From positions 62,001-126,000 of the forward strand of contig CBDIQW010000002.1 in the NCBI GenBank assembly GCA_965283955.1: a DNA stretch of 64,000 nucleotides, given 5' to 3'. Shown here one piece after another: positions 17,507-27,242 of this stretch (the first letter of the stretch is position 1; every line of letters begins with the position of its first letter). Under the pieces are notes generated by a model. That model was not told where the DNA came from and did no database searches. It saw only the letters and a list, made by a program, of their open reading frames with translations. Made by a program: the position numbers and the translations under genes. This stretch comes from Emticicia sp965283955 (GTDB lineage Bacteria > Bacteroidota > Bacteroidia > Cytophagales > Spirosomataceae).

Positions 17507-17854
17507 TTGAATAACTTTGCGACCGCTCTGATAAGACGTCCGAAAGACGGCTTGCACACCAAGAACCCAAGCCAAGAACTATGCTGCTGGAAGTAAATTT
17601 GCATGGAAAAATGCAAAAAAGCAAATGAGTTGAGTAAAACTGTGCAAATCGATGAAAAGTTGGCAAAAATGCCACTCAGAGGATTTGTCGCAAGCCAACT
17701 ATGCAAGCAGAAAACCTTAAATTGAGTAGGAGAGAACTGTCCTGTCAGCCGAAAACTATGCGTTTGAAATTTTTGAAAACTTAGCGAATTCGGCTTGTCG
17801 GAAGTTAATAAAAATCAATTTATTCAGTCTGATATGGCATGAGTTTATAAAAAA
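17507..17854 (-). repeat. Cassette 3' segment, type I
   Basis: It contains the type I landmarks GCGACCGCTCTGATAAGACG, GCATGGAAAAAT..AAAAAAGCAAATGAG, TTGTCGCAAGCC and ACTATGCGTTTGAAA. The hairpin is CGTC/GACG with a longer loop. Confidence 0.7.
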
Positions 17855-18151
17855 CTAATGAGCTATTTCATTATACCAAGAAGTGAAAACCCACATGACC
17901 TTCAGGTAAAAGCCTCCGCTCAAAATGAAAACTATGAAAATTAGAATCAAAGAAGCAAAATCATAATCAGACCATATTTTCCTTTTTACATTAATAGCAA
18001 CGACAATAAAATGAATTAGCATACAAACAAACATAAAAGACATAAACACAATGTCTGCTCCTCCACTATGATTGAATAACGCTAATGAACATAGTACAAG
18101 ATAAATTGTGAAAGGAATTATTTGTCGTTTTATCCCTGTTCTAAAGTTCAT
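17855..18151 (-). CDS. Small membrane protein (cassette gene)
   Basis: 98 aa from the ATG at 18151, 13 bp from the attC R' box. Three hydrophobic segments (IIPFTIYLVLCSLALF, IVFMSFMFVCMLIHFIVVA, LILIFIVFILSGGFYL) predict an integral membrane protein. No family is recognised. It is the last gene of the array in the direction of transcription from the presumed attI end. Confidence 0.6.
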   Translation of the reverse strand: MNFRTGIKRQIIPFTIYLVLCSLALFNHSGGADIVFMSFMFVCMLIHFIVVAINVKRKIWSDYDFASLILIFIVFILSGGFYLKVMWVFTSWYNEIAH

Positions 18152-18163
18152 TTTTTGTTTTCG

Positions 18164-18252
18164 TTCCAACGACCAGCATTGTGATGGTTCTGGAGTGGTT
18201 TTAGAGTTAATTTGTTAATTATCAAGCCTTTACATAATGCTTCGTGTTGGAG
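18164..18252 (-). other. attC site, family A
   Basis: R' GTTGGAA at 18164-18170 and R'' at 18246-18252 (CTCCAAC). Inner arms AAGCATTATG and CACAATGCT, with unpaired spacers CGA and GGTC. Confidence 0.85.
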
Positions 18253-18688
18253 ACAAACCAACTTTGCGAGCCGCTCCAATTTGATGTCGCCCAGCCAAAT
18301 TTGAGAGCCAAGATAGAAAAAAGCGTAGAAACTGCTCTAATCGAAAGTCGCTGACTAAACCTGCATACCAAGTTCAGAAAAAAGAAATTGAAAAGCAAAA
18401 GAATTTATTATTTGGAGTGAAATTTGAGTAAATACCACGCATTGAAAATGTCGAAGTTGACTATACGTTCGACATTTTGCTACGAATTTAAGTTTGAAAC
18501 GTCGTATTTATCAAGTCGAACGAGCTTTTGAGCTAAAAATCAGACAAATATATAACGGTTTGCAGCTTGGCGAAGTGGCGGAAATCGAAGCACAAATGTT
18601 CAGTTTTGCACAAAAGTTCAATCGAAGAACTGAACTTGAATTTAGCACTATCTCCGCCATTTTGCGAAACTGCTGTTAACAGAAGTTA
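18253..18688 (-). repeat. Cassette 3' segment, type II, extended
   Basis: Type II landmarks include AAAAAGCGTAGAAACTGCTCT and CAAGTTCAGAAAAAAGAAAT. The last 190 bp before the hydrolase stop are not shared with other segments and hold no gene. Confidence 0.65.
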
Positions 18689-19915
18689 TTAATTTGTGGT
18701 TTCTGAAATATGCTTGGCAATTGATTGAAACATTTTTAATCTTCTTGAGTCTCCAGTTTTATCGTTGTTGTAATTAGCATAAGCCGAATTTGAAGCAATG
18801 ATAATATTTTTATCAGGGTTGATATAAAGGGTTTGTCCGTAGATACCAATAGCAGAAAAGTCTTTGCCATCTCTCTCAATGGGAAACCACCATTGGTTTT
18901 TGTACCCTTCATCACTATCAGCATTTGCTCTTTTACCGGGCATTAAGTGAGATTCCGTAGGGTTAATTGATTCTTCAATCCATTTCTCAGAAAACAATTG
19001 CTCGCCTTTTTGGTTTTTTCCTTTATTGAGCATGAGCAGCCCTATTTTAGCTAAATCACGAGGCGTTACAACAAGTCCTCCATACGCAAGAGGAAACCCA
19101 GTTTTATCAGTAAGAAAATAGGCAGGCTGCTCCGGGTAAATTTTATTCCAAAGAAATCCAGTAAAAAAATCATTGAGTGGTCTTTTTGTTGCTCCTTGTA
19201 TTACCATTCCGAGTACTTGTGTATCCATACTAGTATATTGGTTAAATATACCTTGAGGTCTGGCACGTTTCATTTCTTTTGTGTAGGCGTTAAGAGAGCC
19301 TGTAAGAAAAGCAACTGCTGATTGTACAATTTCTGAATTTAAATTGTCATATTCTTCAATCCATTGCACACCCGAAGACATATTTAAGGCATTTTGAATA
19401 CTCACCCCTTCATAAACAGTGCCTTTTAGCTCAGGTGCATATTTCTCTACAGGGTCGGATAAACTTTGAATAAATCCTTTTTCGTATGCAATCCCAATTA
19501 GCAATCCCATTACAGATTTAGTACATGAAAAGATAATAACAGGAGTAGATGGTGTATTACCTTGGTAGTATTTCTCATGTATCAAATTTCCGTCTTTAAT
19601 AATTAACAATGAAGTTAAACCTCTTTGCTTTATTTCTTCAGCTACATCATACTTAACCCCATCAAAAACAAAATCTTGAGGAAAAATATCTTCTTTTAAT
19701 GATGAAGTAAGCGGGGAGGGATTTTCTGCTGGTGGGATATAAATAGCAGGATACTTCTTTTGTAAACTCCTAAAATTTTCGGCTATCGTTGTAGCTTTAA
19801 AATTTTTGCCATACTTCTTCAATGCATATAGATTTTTGATTTGACCACAAGAAAAGGTCAAAATTGACAATATTACGGCTGTTACAGATAGAATTGTTTT
19901 CGTTTTTTTAGTCAT
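18689..19915 (-). CDS. Serine hydrolase, beta-lactamase class C-like lipoprotein
   Basis: 408 aa. The N-terminus is a lipoprotein signal (ILTFSC followed by Gly; lipobox Cys near residue 23). The catalytic S-x-x-K motif is SCTKS near residue 130, the second motif is Y-x-S in QYTSMDTQVLG, and a GG-rich LAYGGLVVTPRDLAKIG follows, as in the AmpC-like esterase/beta-lactamase family. It probably acts in the periplasm on esters or cell-wall peptides; resistance is not implied. The gene lies in a cassette with an unusually long 190-bp 5' leader that contains a promoter-like -7 box. Confidence 0.85.
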   Translation of the reverse strand: MTKKTKTILSVTAVILSILTFSCGQIKNLYALKKYGKNFKATTIAENFRSLQKKYPAIYIPPAENPSPLTSSLKEDIFPQDFVFDGVKYDVAEEIKQRGLTSLLIIKDGNLIHEKYYQGNTPSTPVIIFSCTKSVMGLLIGIAYEKGFIQSLSDPVEKYAPELKGTVYEGVSIQNALNMSSGVQWIEEYDNLNSEIVQSAVAFLTGSLNAYTKEMKRARPQGIFNQYTSMDTQVLGMVIQGATKRPLNDFFTGFLWNKIYPEQPAYFLTDKTGFPLAYGGLVVTPRDLAKIGLLMLNKGKNQKGEQLFSEKWIEESINPTESHLMPGKRANADSDEGYKNQWWFPIERDGKDFSAIGIYGQTLYINPDKNIIIASNSAYANYNNDKTGDSRRLKMFQSIAKHISETTN

Positions 19916-20059
19916 ATCATTTGAATTTTTATTAATTGATAAAGATTTTTCGAGGTGACATTTACTAACTTAAAAAGCAAAGTTGCTTCAAATCCGACCG
20001 ATAATAGTCCGAATAAGATTTTAAGTTTACGGTTTGTGGCCATAATTTCTGCTAACTCT

Positions 20060-20101
20060 CAAATATACGAAAGTTTTGTCGTAGTTTTTGTATTGTTGAA
20101 C
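20060..20101 (-). promoter_or_regulatory. Cassette-internal promoter-like leader
   Basis: On the minus strand the 33-nt block 20101-20069 (ACTACGACAAAACTTTC within) is followed by TATATTTG (20067-20060), a -7 consensus. Nearly the same 33 nt lie at 41876-41908 in another cassette leader. Confidence 0.5.
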
Positions 20102-20106
20102 AAAAC

Positions 20107-20195
20107 TTCCAACGACCAGCATTATGATGGTGTTTTTAAAAAGTTGATTAAAAAGATTGGTTTTCCAAGCCTTTACATAATGCTTCACGTTGGGA
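20107..20195 (-). other. attC site, family A
   Basis: R' GTTGGAA and R'' TCCCAAC. Inner arms AGCATTATG and CATAATGCT are a perfect match here, because the T/A pair co-varies with other family A sites (AGCATTGTG). Confidence 0.85.
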
Positions 20196-20540
20196 CTGAT
20201 GAACTTTGAGCCTGCTCTGATAAGACGTCCGAAGGACGGCTTGCACGCTAAGAACCCAAGCCAAGAACTGTGCTGCTGAAGGTAAATTTGCATGGAAAAA
20301 TACAAAAAAGCAAATGAGTTGGATAAAACTTTGCGAATAGGAGAAAAGTTTGCAAAAATACCACTCAGAGAATTTGTCGCAAGCCAACTATGCAAGCAGA
20401 AAATCTTTAAGTGAGTAAGAGAGAACTGTCCTGTCACACAAAAATTATGCGTTTGAAAAACCGAAAAACCAGCGGATTCGGCTCGTCGAACGAGACTTTG
20501 AGCCAAAAATTGTCAAACTATTTATTGTTAACATCTATTT
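20196..20540 (-). repeat. Cassette 3' segment, type I
   Basis: Hairpin CGTCC-GAA-GGACG at about 20228. The gene-proximal end TTGTCAAACTATTTATTG resembles the IS3 terminal repeat but is shortened. Confidence 0.7.
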
Positions 20541-21777
20541 TTATATTGTTTCTTCGATAAGTGAGGATTGATTAGAATCTAAAGTTTTTCGCAATATTAA
20601 TTTGAAAAATTGAATTAAATCCTCTATCACTGTTTCAGAAAACTTGATTTCTTGAAGTGTTTGAGTTGAAAAATCTCCACCATGAACAATATCATTACGT
20701 GAATAATAAATTCTTTTTAGGTCTGAATATTGTTCATCAGTAATAATATCCTTCTTTCTTAGAAAAATTGTTTGTGCACCATATGTCATAAATTTTTCTC
20801 CTGCAATGTTAAAATTGGGGTGATAAGAAACTCGTCTAATTAGCTTTTCAAGCTGCCTAAATTTTATTATGAAATTACCATATACTTCACTTAAACTTAT
20901 TACAACATTTTCTGCTATGTTCTCACGTTCTTCTTCCGATAAATTAACCTTATCGAGGTTGTCTAATGCTTTTTGAATGTAGGGTTTTAACTCTAAAGTT
21001 AATTTTTCAACATCCTGTGAATCGGTTTTGTTGAAGGATTTATTATGAGCAATTTTACATCTTAAATCATAAAGCTTATCCCATCTCTTTTTTAAATAAT
21101 CCGCATCACAACCAACAATGGACATCAAAATACTTTTCCCAGTTTGATTCTGGAATTAGAGATTTAATATCTTGCAAATTTAATTTTGTTATGTCTTTAG
21201 CACTTTTAAGTTCTTTTATTAAACTTTCTTTATGGTTTGGATAGTATTCGCTAAATAAAAAGTTTTTTAATTGAATAAAGTCGACATTTTGTAAATAATT
21301 GGTGTCATTATTATTCGGGTTGACTGATTGTTGTACTTCAGTAGGTATTCTATCTTTTGTCCAGCCAACTCCTATATTTAGTAGCATAAACTTTGTTATT
21401 AGCTTCCGCATTAAATTCTCAATATCGAAAATTATCGGGTATGATTTCTGAGAATAAAATAAACTTAAGTCGTCCCAAAGAATATAATATGTTTTTGTTA
21501 ATAAAGACAAAAGTGACCTAATCGCTTTCAGTAATGAAGAAAACTTTTCTATTTCACTTTCAGAAGCACAACTTAAAGTAATGTTAAAAAACAAATGTGT
21601 GGAATCACTTGGCTTACCTGTTTTTATTTGAATTGATGCTTTGAAATCCTTATAAGTAATTATGTCTTTGTCTATTTCAATATTTGAATCAGATTGAATA
21701 AAATTCTTCAATGCTTTAATTGTTTTACAAGAAGTTTTTTCATTATCAAGTAAAATCAAGTATTCTACTTTAAACAT
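20541..21777 (-). pseudogene. HEPN / Apea-like protein, frameshifted
   Basis: Two overlapping frames (21777-21106 and 21128-20541) join into one protein of about 411 aa. The first half is an N-terminal domain with no clear motif, ending IPESNWEKYF. The second continues SIVGCDADYLKKRWDKLYDL, then RCKIAHN (an Rx4H motif), and later RNDIVHGG (a second Rx4H). Such Rx4-6H motifs are the RNase signature of HEPN proteins, and the W-YF-IV-C-L-K-W-LY-LR-AHN pattern is that of Apea-like HEPN proteins. A single +1 shift at TTTTG near 21115 separates the halves. It could be a pseudogene, a sequencing error or programmed slippage. Confidence 0.7.
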
Positions 21778-21822
21778 AATTCCTACGATACCTAAATAGA
21801 ACATATATTTTTTTTGTTTACA

Positions 21823-21914
21823 TTCCAACGATTCGCAAATATGATGATTTTGCAGAATATTTGGCGATTTTGGTTAAAAATTTAAGAACTTTTACATATT
21901 TGCTCGTGTTGGGA
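21823..21914 (-). other. attC site, family D
   Basis: R' GTTGGAA and R'' TCCCAAC. Inner arms GCAAATATG and CATATTTGC are perfectly complementary. The longer variable part holds GCAGAATATTTGGCG. Same family as 54841. Confidence 0.83.
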
Positions 21915-22263
21915 CTGATGAACTTTGAGTTTGCTCTGATATGCCGTCCCACGGACGGCAGGCACACCAAGAACCCAAGTCAAGAATTATTCTGCCGGAA
22001 GTAAATTTGCACGGAAAAATACAAAAAAGCAAATGAGTTGGGTAAAACTTTACGTATTGGAAAAAAGTTGGCAAATATACCACGCAGAGAATTTGTCGCC
22101 AGCCCACTTTGCATGCAGGAAAATTTACATGGTGAACCCAAATGCTGCCACGTCGCAAAAAATTAGGCGTTTGAAACGCTTAAAAACATAGCGAATTCGG
22201 CTCGTCGAAGGTTAGCTAAAACTGTCAAACTATTTCAGAATTACCATAACCTGATGCTGTGTA
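21915..22263 (-). repeat. Cassette 3' segment, type I
   Basis: Hairpin TGCCGTCC (21942) / GGACGGCA (21953), 8 bp perfect. Gene-proximal end ACTGTCAAACTATTTCAGAA. Confidence 0.72.
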
Positions 22264-22719
22264 TTACACTATCGTTTGGGAAAAGTCAAAATTACATCTG
22301 AAATCTACAAATTCTAATTTTAGGTTAGTAATGTCAACGTTTAAGAATTTGGTTTCCCAACCATTTGGAGCTTCATTACCATAGAAAACGATATTATAAG
22401 CTAATCCAGAAAATTTACATCCGATAAAAATAGACTTCCAAAATTGAATGTTTTTAAAGGTTACATTATCAAATTCGCAATTAGTATATTTTGTCAATCC
22501 TCCCATATTGGTATGCTGTCCTGTGAATTTGCAGTCAACAAATTTTGAATTTGAAATTAAACAACCATCAGCAAACGAAGTGTTATGAAAATGGCATTGA
22601 CTCCAAATTACTGTTTCAAAGGTTGTATTAAAGAAAATACAGTTGTCATATTTTGTCTTTTCTATGGTTGAATTTTGAATAATTTCTCTTTCAAAGCGTT
22701 TGGCTTTATGAATTTGCAT
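22264..22719 (-). CDS. Pentapeptide-repeat-like protein
   Basis: 151 aa with a run of pentapeptide-like units, in which every fifth residue is F, L or C: TKYDNCIFFNTTFETVIWSQ, then CHFHNTSFADGCLISNSKF, FVDCKF, TNCEFDNVTF, FWKSIFIGCKFSG. These proteins form a right-handed quadrilateral beta-helix; some bind gyrase, others are anti-phage or effector parts. No extra domain is seen. The 95-bp leader between attC and the ATG is longer than usual. Confidence 0.75.
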   Translation of the reverse strand: MQIHKAKRFEREIIQNSTIEKTKYDNCIFFNTTFETVIWSQCHFHNTSFADGCLISNSKFVDCKFTGQHTNMGGLTKYTNCEFDNVTFKNIQFWKSIFIGCKFSGLAYNIVFYGNEAPNGWETKFLNVDITNLKLEFVDFRCNFDFSQTIV

Positions 22720-22814
22720 AATTAGAACGTTGATTAATTATTTGAGATTTCATAATATCGCATACGATAAATTTGAGAAGGTTTAGTAGCAGTTTCTTAT
22801 TATGGCTATCCCGC

Positions 22815-22903
22815 TTCCAACGACCGCAAATGAGAAGATTGGGGATTGGATTTTGAGTTAATTTTTGATTTATCAAACTTTTACTTATTTGCTCACGTTG
22901 GAT
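22815..22903 (-). other. attC site, family C
   Basis: R' GTTGGAA and R'' ATCCAAC. Inner arms GCAAATAAG and CTCATTTGC (mostly complementary). Confidence 0.85.
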
Positions 22904-23215
22904 ACAAGCCAACTTTGCGAACCGTTCCGATTTGATGTCCACCAACAAAGATGAGAACCAAGATAGAAAAAAGCGTAGAAACTGCTCTGCCTAACTGTCC
23001 CCAAACCCAAGCTGCATACTAAATTCTGAAAAAAGAAATTAGAAAGCAAAAGAATTTATTGTTTGAAGTAAAATTTGAGAAAATTGCAAGTATTTCTTAT
23101 CCAAAATGAACTATTTAGTATAGTAGACTCGATTCCAGTTGACATTTAGTTATTATAAATATGGAGTTTTTGATTACTTCAAAAACTCCAATAATTACTT
23201 TAAATAAGCCAAATA
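22904..23215 (-). repeat. Cassette 3' segment, type II
   Basis: Landmarks CCGATTTGATGTCCACCAAC, GTAGAAACTGCTCTGCCTAA and AGCAAAAGAATTTATTG. The segment decays before the gene; the last 80 bp are unique. Confidence 0.7.
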
Positions 23216-23713
23216 TTACTCGTAAGTATTTACGTCATAAGCATTATTTCCCCAAATCATTATAGCTGTCTTATTAACATCACACCATGAATCATTATCA
23301 ATTTCAATATTGACAGAATTGGGTCTAATTTCTTCTAATGTGTCTAAAACTTTGAATGATTTTGAATGATACTTGATTAAATCTGTGATTCTTTTCATTT
23401 TTATGGGTTTATATAAACCATTTTTTTTCTTTGACGCAGTTATTTCAATAAGTTCCATTAAGTAACTTATTCGGTTTAGATATGAAATATTATTTTTTTT
23501 ACTACTATTTATTGTTATCGAATTATTTATAAGTTCTTTTGTATGAAAAAGCGTTGAAATGATTATTGGCTTTTTATCCTCATGAACTTTGTCTAATACT
23601 CTTTTTACTGATTTACCTCTTGATAAACTTTTACAACTTTGTAAGATAGACCTAACTGCTTTATTCAGTTCTCTTTTGTTTTCAAGAGGAATTTTAGTGT
23701 AAACCTTTGCCAT
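23216..23713 (-). CDS. Hypothetical protein, partner of SIR2-like gene
   Basis: 165 aa, basic (PLENKRELNKAVRSILQSCK, KSVKRVLDKVHEDKKPIIIS), with no recognised family. It starts 6 bp after the SIR2-like stop, so the two form an operon inside one cassette. SIR2-like proteins in defence loci are often paired with a second protein that senses or is regulated by the trigger, and this could be such a partner, but no motif supports a specific role. Confidence 0.55.
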   Translation of the reverse strand: MAKVYTKIPLENKRELNKAVRSILQSCKSLSRGKSVKRVLDKVHEDKKPIIISTLFHTKELINNSITINSSKKNNISYLNRISYLMELIEITASKKKNGLYKPIKMKRITDLIKYHSKSFKVLDTLEEIRPNSVNIEIDNDSWCDVNKTAIMIWGNNAYDVNTYE

Positions 23714-23719
23714 CTATAT

Positions 23720-24663
23720 TTAGAATTTTAAATATGAAAAAAGTGTTGAATATTCACTGTAATCGTCAATAGTAATAAATTGTAACCTATTTAACTTATT
23801 GTATTCGCTTTGAATTTTACTAAAATTAGCGTCTTTTTTCCAAACCACGTAATGTCTATTTGTCAAACTATTTTCAGGGAAAAGATAAGACATTTCTTCA
23901 AAAACATCATTTAAGTGAGGGTCATTAGCTCCATAACCAACAAAAAGAACAGTATTTTGTAAGAATATGCTACGAAGTAATTGAGAAAATGCAGGTCTAT
24001 CTTTTCTTATTTTTTGATAATCATCTTTAGTTAAAATAATGTTATCGAACTTAAATGACCCATCATAAATCCTAGCTTTACCATGAATATGAAAAATAAA
24101 GGGTTCTTTAAAATATAACTTGTTAGCTATTTCCTCTGGCTGATTAAAATCAAAAACAGAATATAGATACTCTTTAACACTTAACTTCTTAGCGGCTTTG
24201 AACAATAAATCATCATAATTTGTGGTCAGAATTATTGGATAATTAGAAAGGATAATATCCTCATGATAGGCATTTGGTTCTTTGGATAAGAATTGACCTA
24301 ATATTTGTTCTTGAAAAATCTGAGTTGTTTTTTCGGCATTACGTTGCTCCAATTTTTTCAGTTGTTCTTTCAAAACAGTAACTGACCAAATTGGGTGTGC
24401 ATCAATGTCATTTTTAGCATCTTCTATCGTTTGCTCAAACTCCTCAATAAGCTTGGTATCAATTTGATAATTTGGGTCAAGTATTTGATTGTTTTTTTCT
24501 TTAACATGCTTAAAATATCCTCACATAAATCTAAAATTTGAATCATTAAACCTTTCCAAGTTGGAAGACCTGAATTAATGGAAATCCCTGAACCAATAAA
24601 AAGGACAAGACGGCCTCGGATTTTCATCTCTTTTAGTATAGGAAGAGCTTCATTTAGATTCAT
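23720..24663 (-). pseudogene. SIR2-like domain protein, frameshifted
   Basis: The start (MNLNEALPILKEM) leads to the SIR2 nucleotide-binding LVLFIGSGISINSGLPTWKG. After a frame change at an A7 run near 24495 the protein continues as NQILDPNYQIDTKLIEEFEQ to LSNYPIILTTNYDDLLFKA, FIFHIHGKA and VLFVGYGANDPHLNDVFEEM, the remaining SIR2 motifs including the His of the active site. The total is about 315 aa, usual for SIR2_2-type proteins. Such proteins cleave NAD in Thoeris, DSR and related systems. No other break is present, so a poly-A length error or slippage is plausible. Confidence 0.75.
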
Positions 24664-24996
24664 AGTTATAGAGAAATTTACTTTCAAAGTTTATAGTTTT
24701 TTCTGAAAATAGCAAATTATTTTTAATGAAAACTTATCCACATACAACTGCTTGAAAGTACCTAACAGTTATTTTAAGCAAATATTATTTGGTTTTTAAC
24801 TTCTTGGAAACCGTAATTTTTAAGAAGTTGTTTAAGTAGGTTATGGTACAAAGATTTTTCTTTCAGTACAAAATGGCTTGACTTAAAACTTGTTTTTACA
24901 TATTTCAAGATTAACACAAATGTAAATAAAGGTAAAACTTTAAGAAAGTGAATGCAGAAAAATTTATTATTCGGTACTTTTGGGTATACTTTGTAC
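24664..24996 (-). promoter_or_regulatory. Long cassette leader of the SIR2-like gene
   Basis: A 330-bp gene-free leader lies between attC and the SIR2-like ATG. On the minus strand TACATTTG (24924-24917) matches the -7 consensus, about 255 bp before the ATG, suggesting that this cassette brings its own promoter. The leader has no visible ORF. Confidence 0.5.
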
Positions 24997-25084
24997 TTCC
25001 AACGGCTCGCAAGTGCGATGCTGGGATTTGATTTTTGATTAACTAATTGATTTTAAGGCGTTTACGCACTTGCCCGTGTTGGAC
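24997..25084 (-). other. attC site, family E
   Basis: R' GTTGGAA and R'' GTCCAAC. Inner arms GCAAGTGCG and CGCACTTGC are perfectly complementary. Same family as 31693. Confidence 0.87.
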
Positions 25085-25389
25085 GCAAGCAAACATTGCG
25101 AACGCTCTGATTTAGCGTCACCAGACGCTACGCACGCCAACCAACCCAAACCAGCAAAGCTGAATGCTGAAAGTAAATTTGCATGGAAAAATACAAAAAA
25201 GCAAATGAGTTGGGTAAAACTTTGCGAAACTTTGAAAAGTTGACAAAAATACCACTCAGAGAACTTGTCAGACGCCAACTTTGCAAGCAGAAAAACCTAA
25301 ATGGAGTAGGAGAGAACTGTCCTGTCACACGAAAATTATGCGTTTGAAAAACTGAAAAACCAGCGAATTTTGCGTGTCGACCGAGCCGC
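25085..25389 (-). repeat. Cassette 3' segment, type I
   Basis: Hairpin AGCGTC (25114) / GACGCT (25124). The segment ends abruptly with GTGTCGACCGAGCC next to the gene stop, without the IS-like end. Confidence 0.72.
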
Positions 25390-25800
25390 TTATATTTTGT
25401 GATACCAGACTCCAAAACTTAGTGTAATGATATAAACTCCAACCAAATTGAAGTCTCTTTGTCTCCAATTCCAAAATGCTTTTTGAAGGAAAAACGAGAA
25501 TAATACTAAAGTTAATCCTACAACAATAATTTGAATAAGTAATCTTCTGTTGTGATTAGTATATTTTTTTACTTTGCTTACTGCCCAATTTAGTAATATC
25601 CAATTCGGTATGGATAAAACAAAACCAATAATTATTCCTACACAAGAGTAAATAAAATATGAAAGTAAATTATCTAAAGAAGAAACCTTAAAATCATTAT
25701 ACAAGATTAAAAAAGGAGTAATCAGAACACTCAATAACCATACTTTTGTAGCGTAAATATTATACTTTATATAGTTATGTATAGTATTGTATAACTTCAT
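25390..25800 (-). CDS. Four-helix membrane protein
   Basis: 136 aa with four membrane segments (TKVWLLSVLITPFLILY, LLSYFIYSCVGIIIGFVLSI, LLIQIIVVGLTLVLFSFFL, NLVGVYIITLSFGVWY). The basic loop KVKKYTNHNRR fixes topology. No known family. The ATG at 25800 is 14 bp from the attC R' box. Confidence 0.6.
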   Translation of the reverse strand: MKLYNTIHNYIKYNIYATKVWLLSVLITPFLILYNDFKVSSLDNLLSYFIYSCVGIIIGFVLSIPNWILLNWAVSKVKKYTNHNRRLLIQIIVVGLTLVLFSFFLQKAFWNWRQRDFNLVGVYIITLSFGVWYHKI

Positions 25801-25814
25801 CTACTTTTTCTTTA

Positions 25815-25904
25815 TTCCAACGACCAGCATTGTGATGGTTTTGGAGTGATTTTAGTGTTAATTAATTAAATATCAAGCCTTTACACAATGCTTTCGAGTT
25901 GGAC
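25815..25904 (-). other. attC site, family A
   Basis: R' GTTGGAA and R'' GTCCAAC. Inner arms AGCATTGTG and CACAATGCT are perfect. Identical to the site at 39747. Confidence 0.9.
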
Positions 25905-26240
25905 TAAACTGACTTTGCGTTCGCTCTGATAAGACGTCCAAAGGACGGCAGGCACGCCAAGAACCCAAGCCAAGAACTATGCTGCTGAAGGTAAAGTTGC
26001 ATGGAAAAATGAAAAAAAGCAAATGAGTTGGATAAAATTTTGAGAGTTGAAGAAAAGCTGGCAAAAATACCACGCAGAGGACGTGTCGCTGACCCACTTT
26101 GCAAGCAGGAAAAACTAATAAAACTACCAAAGTGCTGCTTCGTCGCAAAAAAATATGCGTTTGAAAAACTGAAAGACCAGCGATTTCTGCGTGTCGACCG
26201 AGCCTATGGAATTTAAAAAATCAATGGATTGAATATATTT
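25905..26240 (-). repeat. Cassette 3' segment, type I (copy of 39837)
   Basis: Hairpin CGTCC-AAA-GGACG. Sequence is identical to the segment at 39837-40172. Confidence 0.75.
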
Positions 26241-26747
26241 TCACCATTTATGTAGATAGATTTCTACTAATTCGATTAATTTTTCTTCTGATATTCCATT
26301 ATGATAAGCTAACGAGAGAGGATGCTCTGTTGGCTCAATGTCAATATCAGGTCTGTAATTATTGTCTTGCAAGATTAGGTTTGTTTTGAGGTTAACGCAA
26401 TCATCAAAACCTTCAATTTGTGAGGAAAACCAACCAAACATAGAGCCGTATTTCGAGGCGTCTTCAATATTGAGAGATTCTTGAAATTTGGTGAAATTAA
26501 ATTCACTTAGTGATACCCAAGGCGTAAAAGATAAAGATTCATCTAATCCTAAAACTGGAATTATTAGAAAACCTTTTGCAAAGAAGTATTCATTATCAAT
26601 AACACAAGTGTCAGAAGTAAGTTTAGTGCGTGATTCTCTTTCATCACTTGGAATGGAATAATAGTATACGGGAGCTTCTAGATTGAAACTTGGGATTCCT
26701 TCATGAATTTTATCACACTTTGAGCATTTGAAAGTAAAAGATGACAT
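26241..26747 (-). CDS. DUF2199-like protein, copy 1
   Basis: 168 aa starting with a Cys-pair motif FKCSKCDKIHEGIPSF, then APVYYYSIPSDERESRTKL, DTCVIDNEYFFAKGFLIIPV and PLSLAYHNGISEEKLIELVE. This is the pattern of DUF2199 proteins, whose function is unknown. The cassette recurs at 40173-40679 with one amino-acid change (Phe here, Leu there, in QIEGFDD). Confidence 0.8.
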   Translation of the reverse strand: MSSFTFKCSKCDKIHEGIPSFNLEAPVYYYSIPSDERESRTKLTSDTCVIDNEYFFAKGFLIIPVLGLDESLSFTPWVSLSEFNFTKFQESLNIEDASKYGSMFGWFSSQIEGFDDCVNLKTNLILQDNNYRPDIDIEPTEHPLSLAYHNGISEEKLIELVEIYLHKW

Positions 26748-26772
26748 AGAAATAAAAATAGTGTGAATAATT

Positions 26773-26861
26773 TTCCAACGACCGCAAATAAGAAGATTGG
26801 GAATTGGATTTTGAGTTAATTAGTTGAATATCAAACTTTTACTTATTTGCTCGTGTTGGAC
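26773..26861 (-). other. attC site, family C
   Basis: R' GTTGGAA and R'' GTCCAAC. Inner arms GCAAATAAG / ACTTATTTGC. Its R'-side half belongs to the duplicated DUF2199 cassette; the rest differs from the site at 40705. Confidence 0.87.
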
Positions 26862-27242
26862 TCGAATCACTTTGCGACTGCTCTAATTTGGTGTCACCTG
26901 ACACCAAATGTCCCAACCAAACCAACCCCACAAAATATGCTGCTGAAAACTAAATATGCACGCCAGCCACAACCCGCTTATAAACTGTCCCGAACCAAAT
27001 CTGCATACCAAGTTCTGAAAAAAGAAATTGAAAAGCAAAATAATTTATTTTTCAGAGTGAAATTTAAGCAAATACCACGCATTGGAAATGTCGGACGTGA
27101 CTTTGCGTTTGAAATTTTGCGTAGAATTAACAGTTAAAAACTTCGCTTTTGTTCAGTCGACCGAGCCTTTGAGCTAAAACTGTCAAACTATTTTAGCAGC
27201 ATACGACTCAAAAAGCAAAATCAAAGCACTGAATTTATTAAA
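26862..27242 (-). repeat. Cassette 3' segment, hybrid I/II
   Basis: Hairpin TTTGGTGTC (26887) / GACACCAAA (26900), 9 bp. A type I start joins a type II middle (CAAGTTCTGAAAAAAGAAAT) at TGTCCCG. It ends with ACTGTCAAACTATTTTAGCA, the IS-like end. Confidence 0.72.

Noticed and set aside
24734..24742. TTATCCACA in the SIR2 leader as a DnaA box or second origin.
   Set aside because: A single match without iterons or a rep gene; expected by chance.
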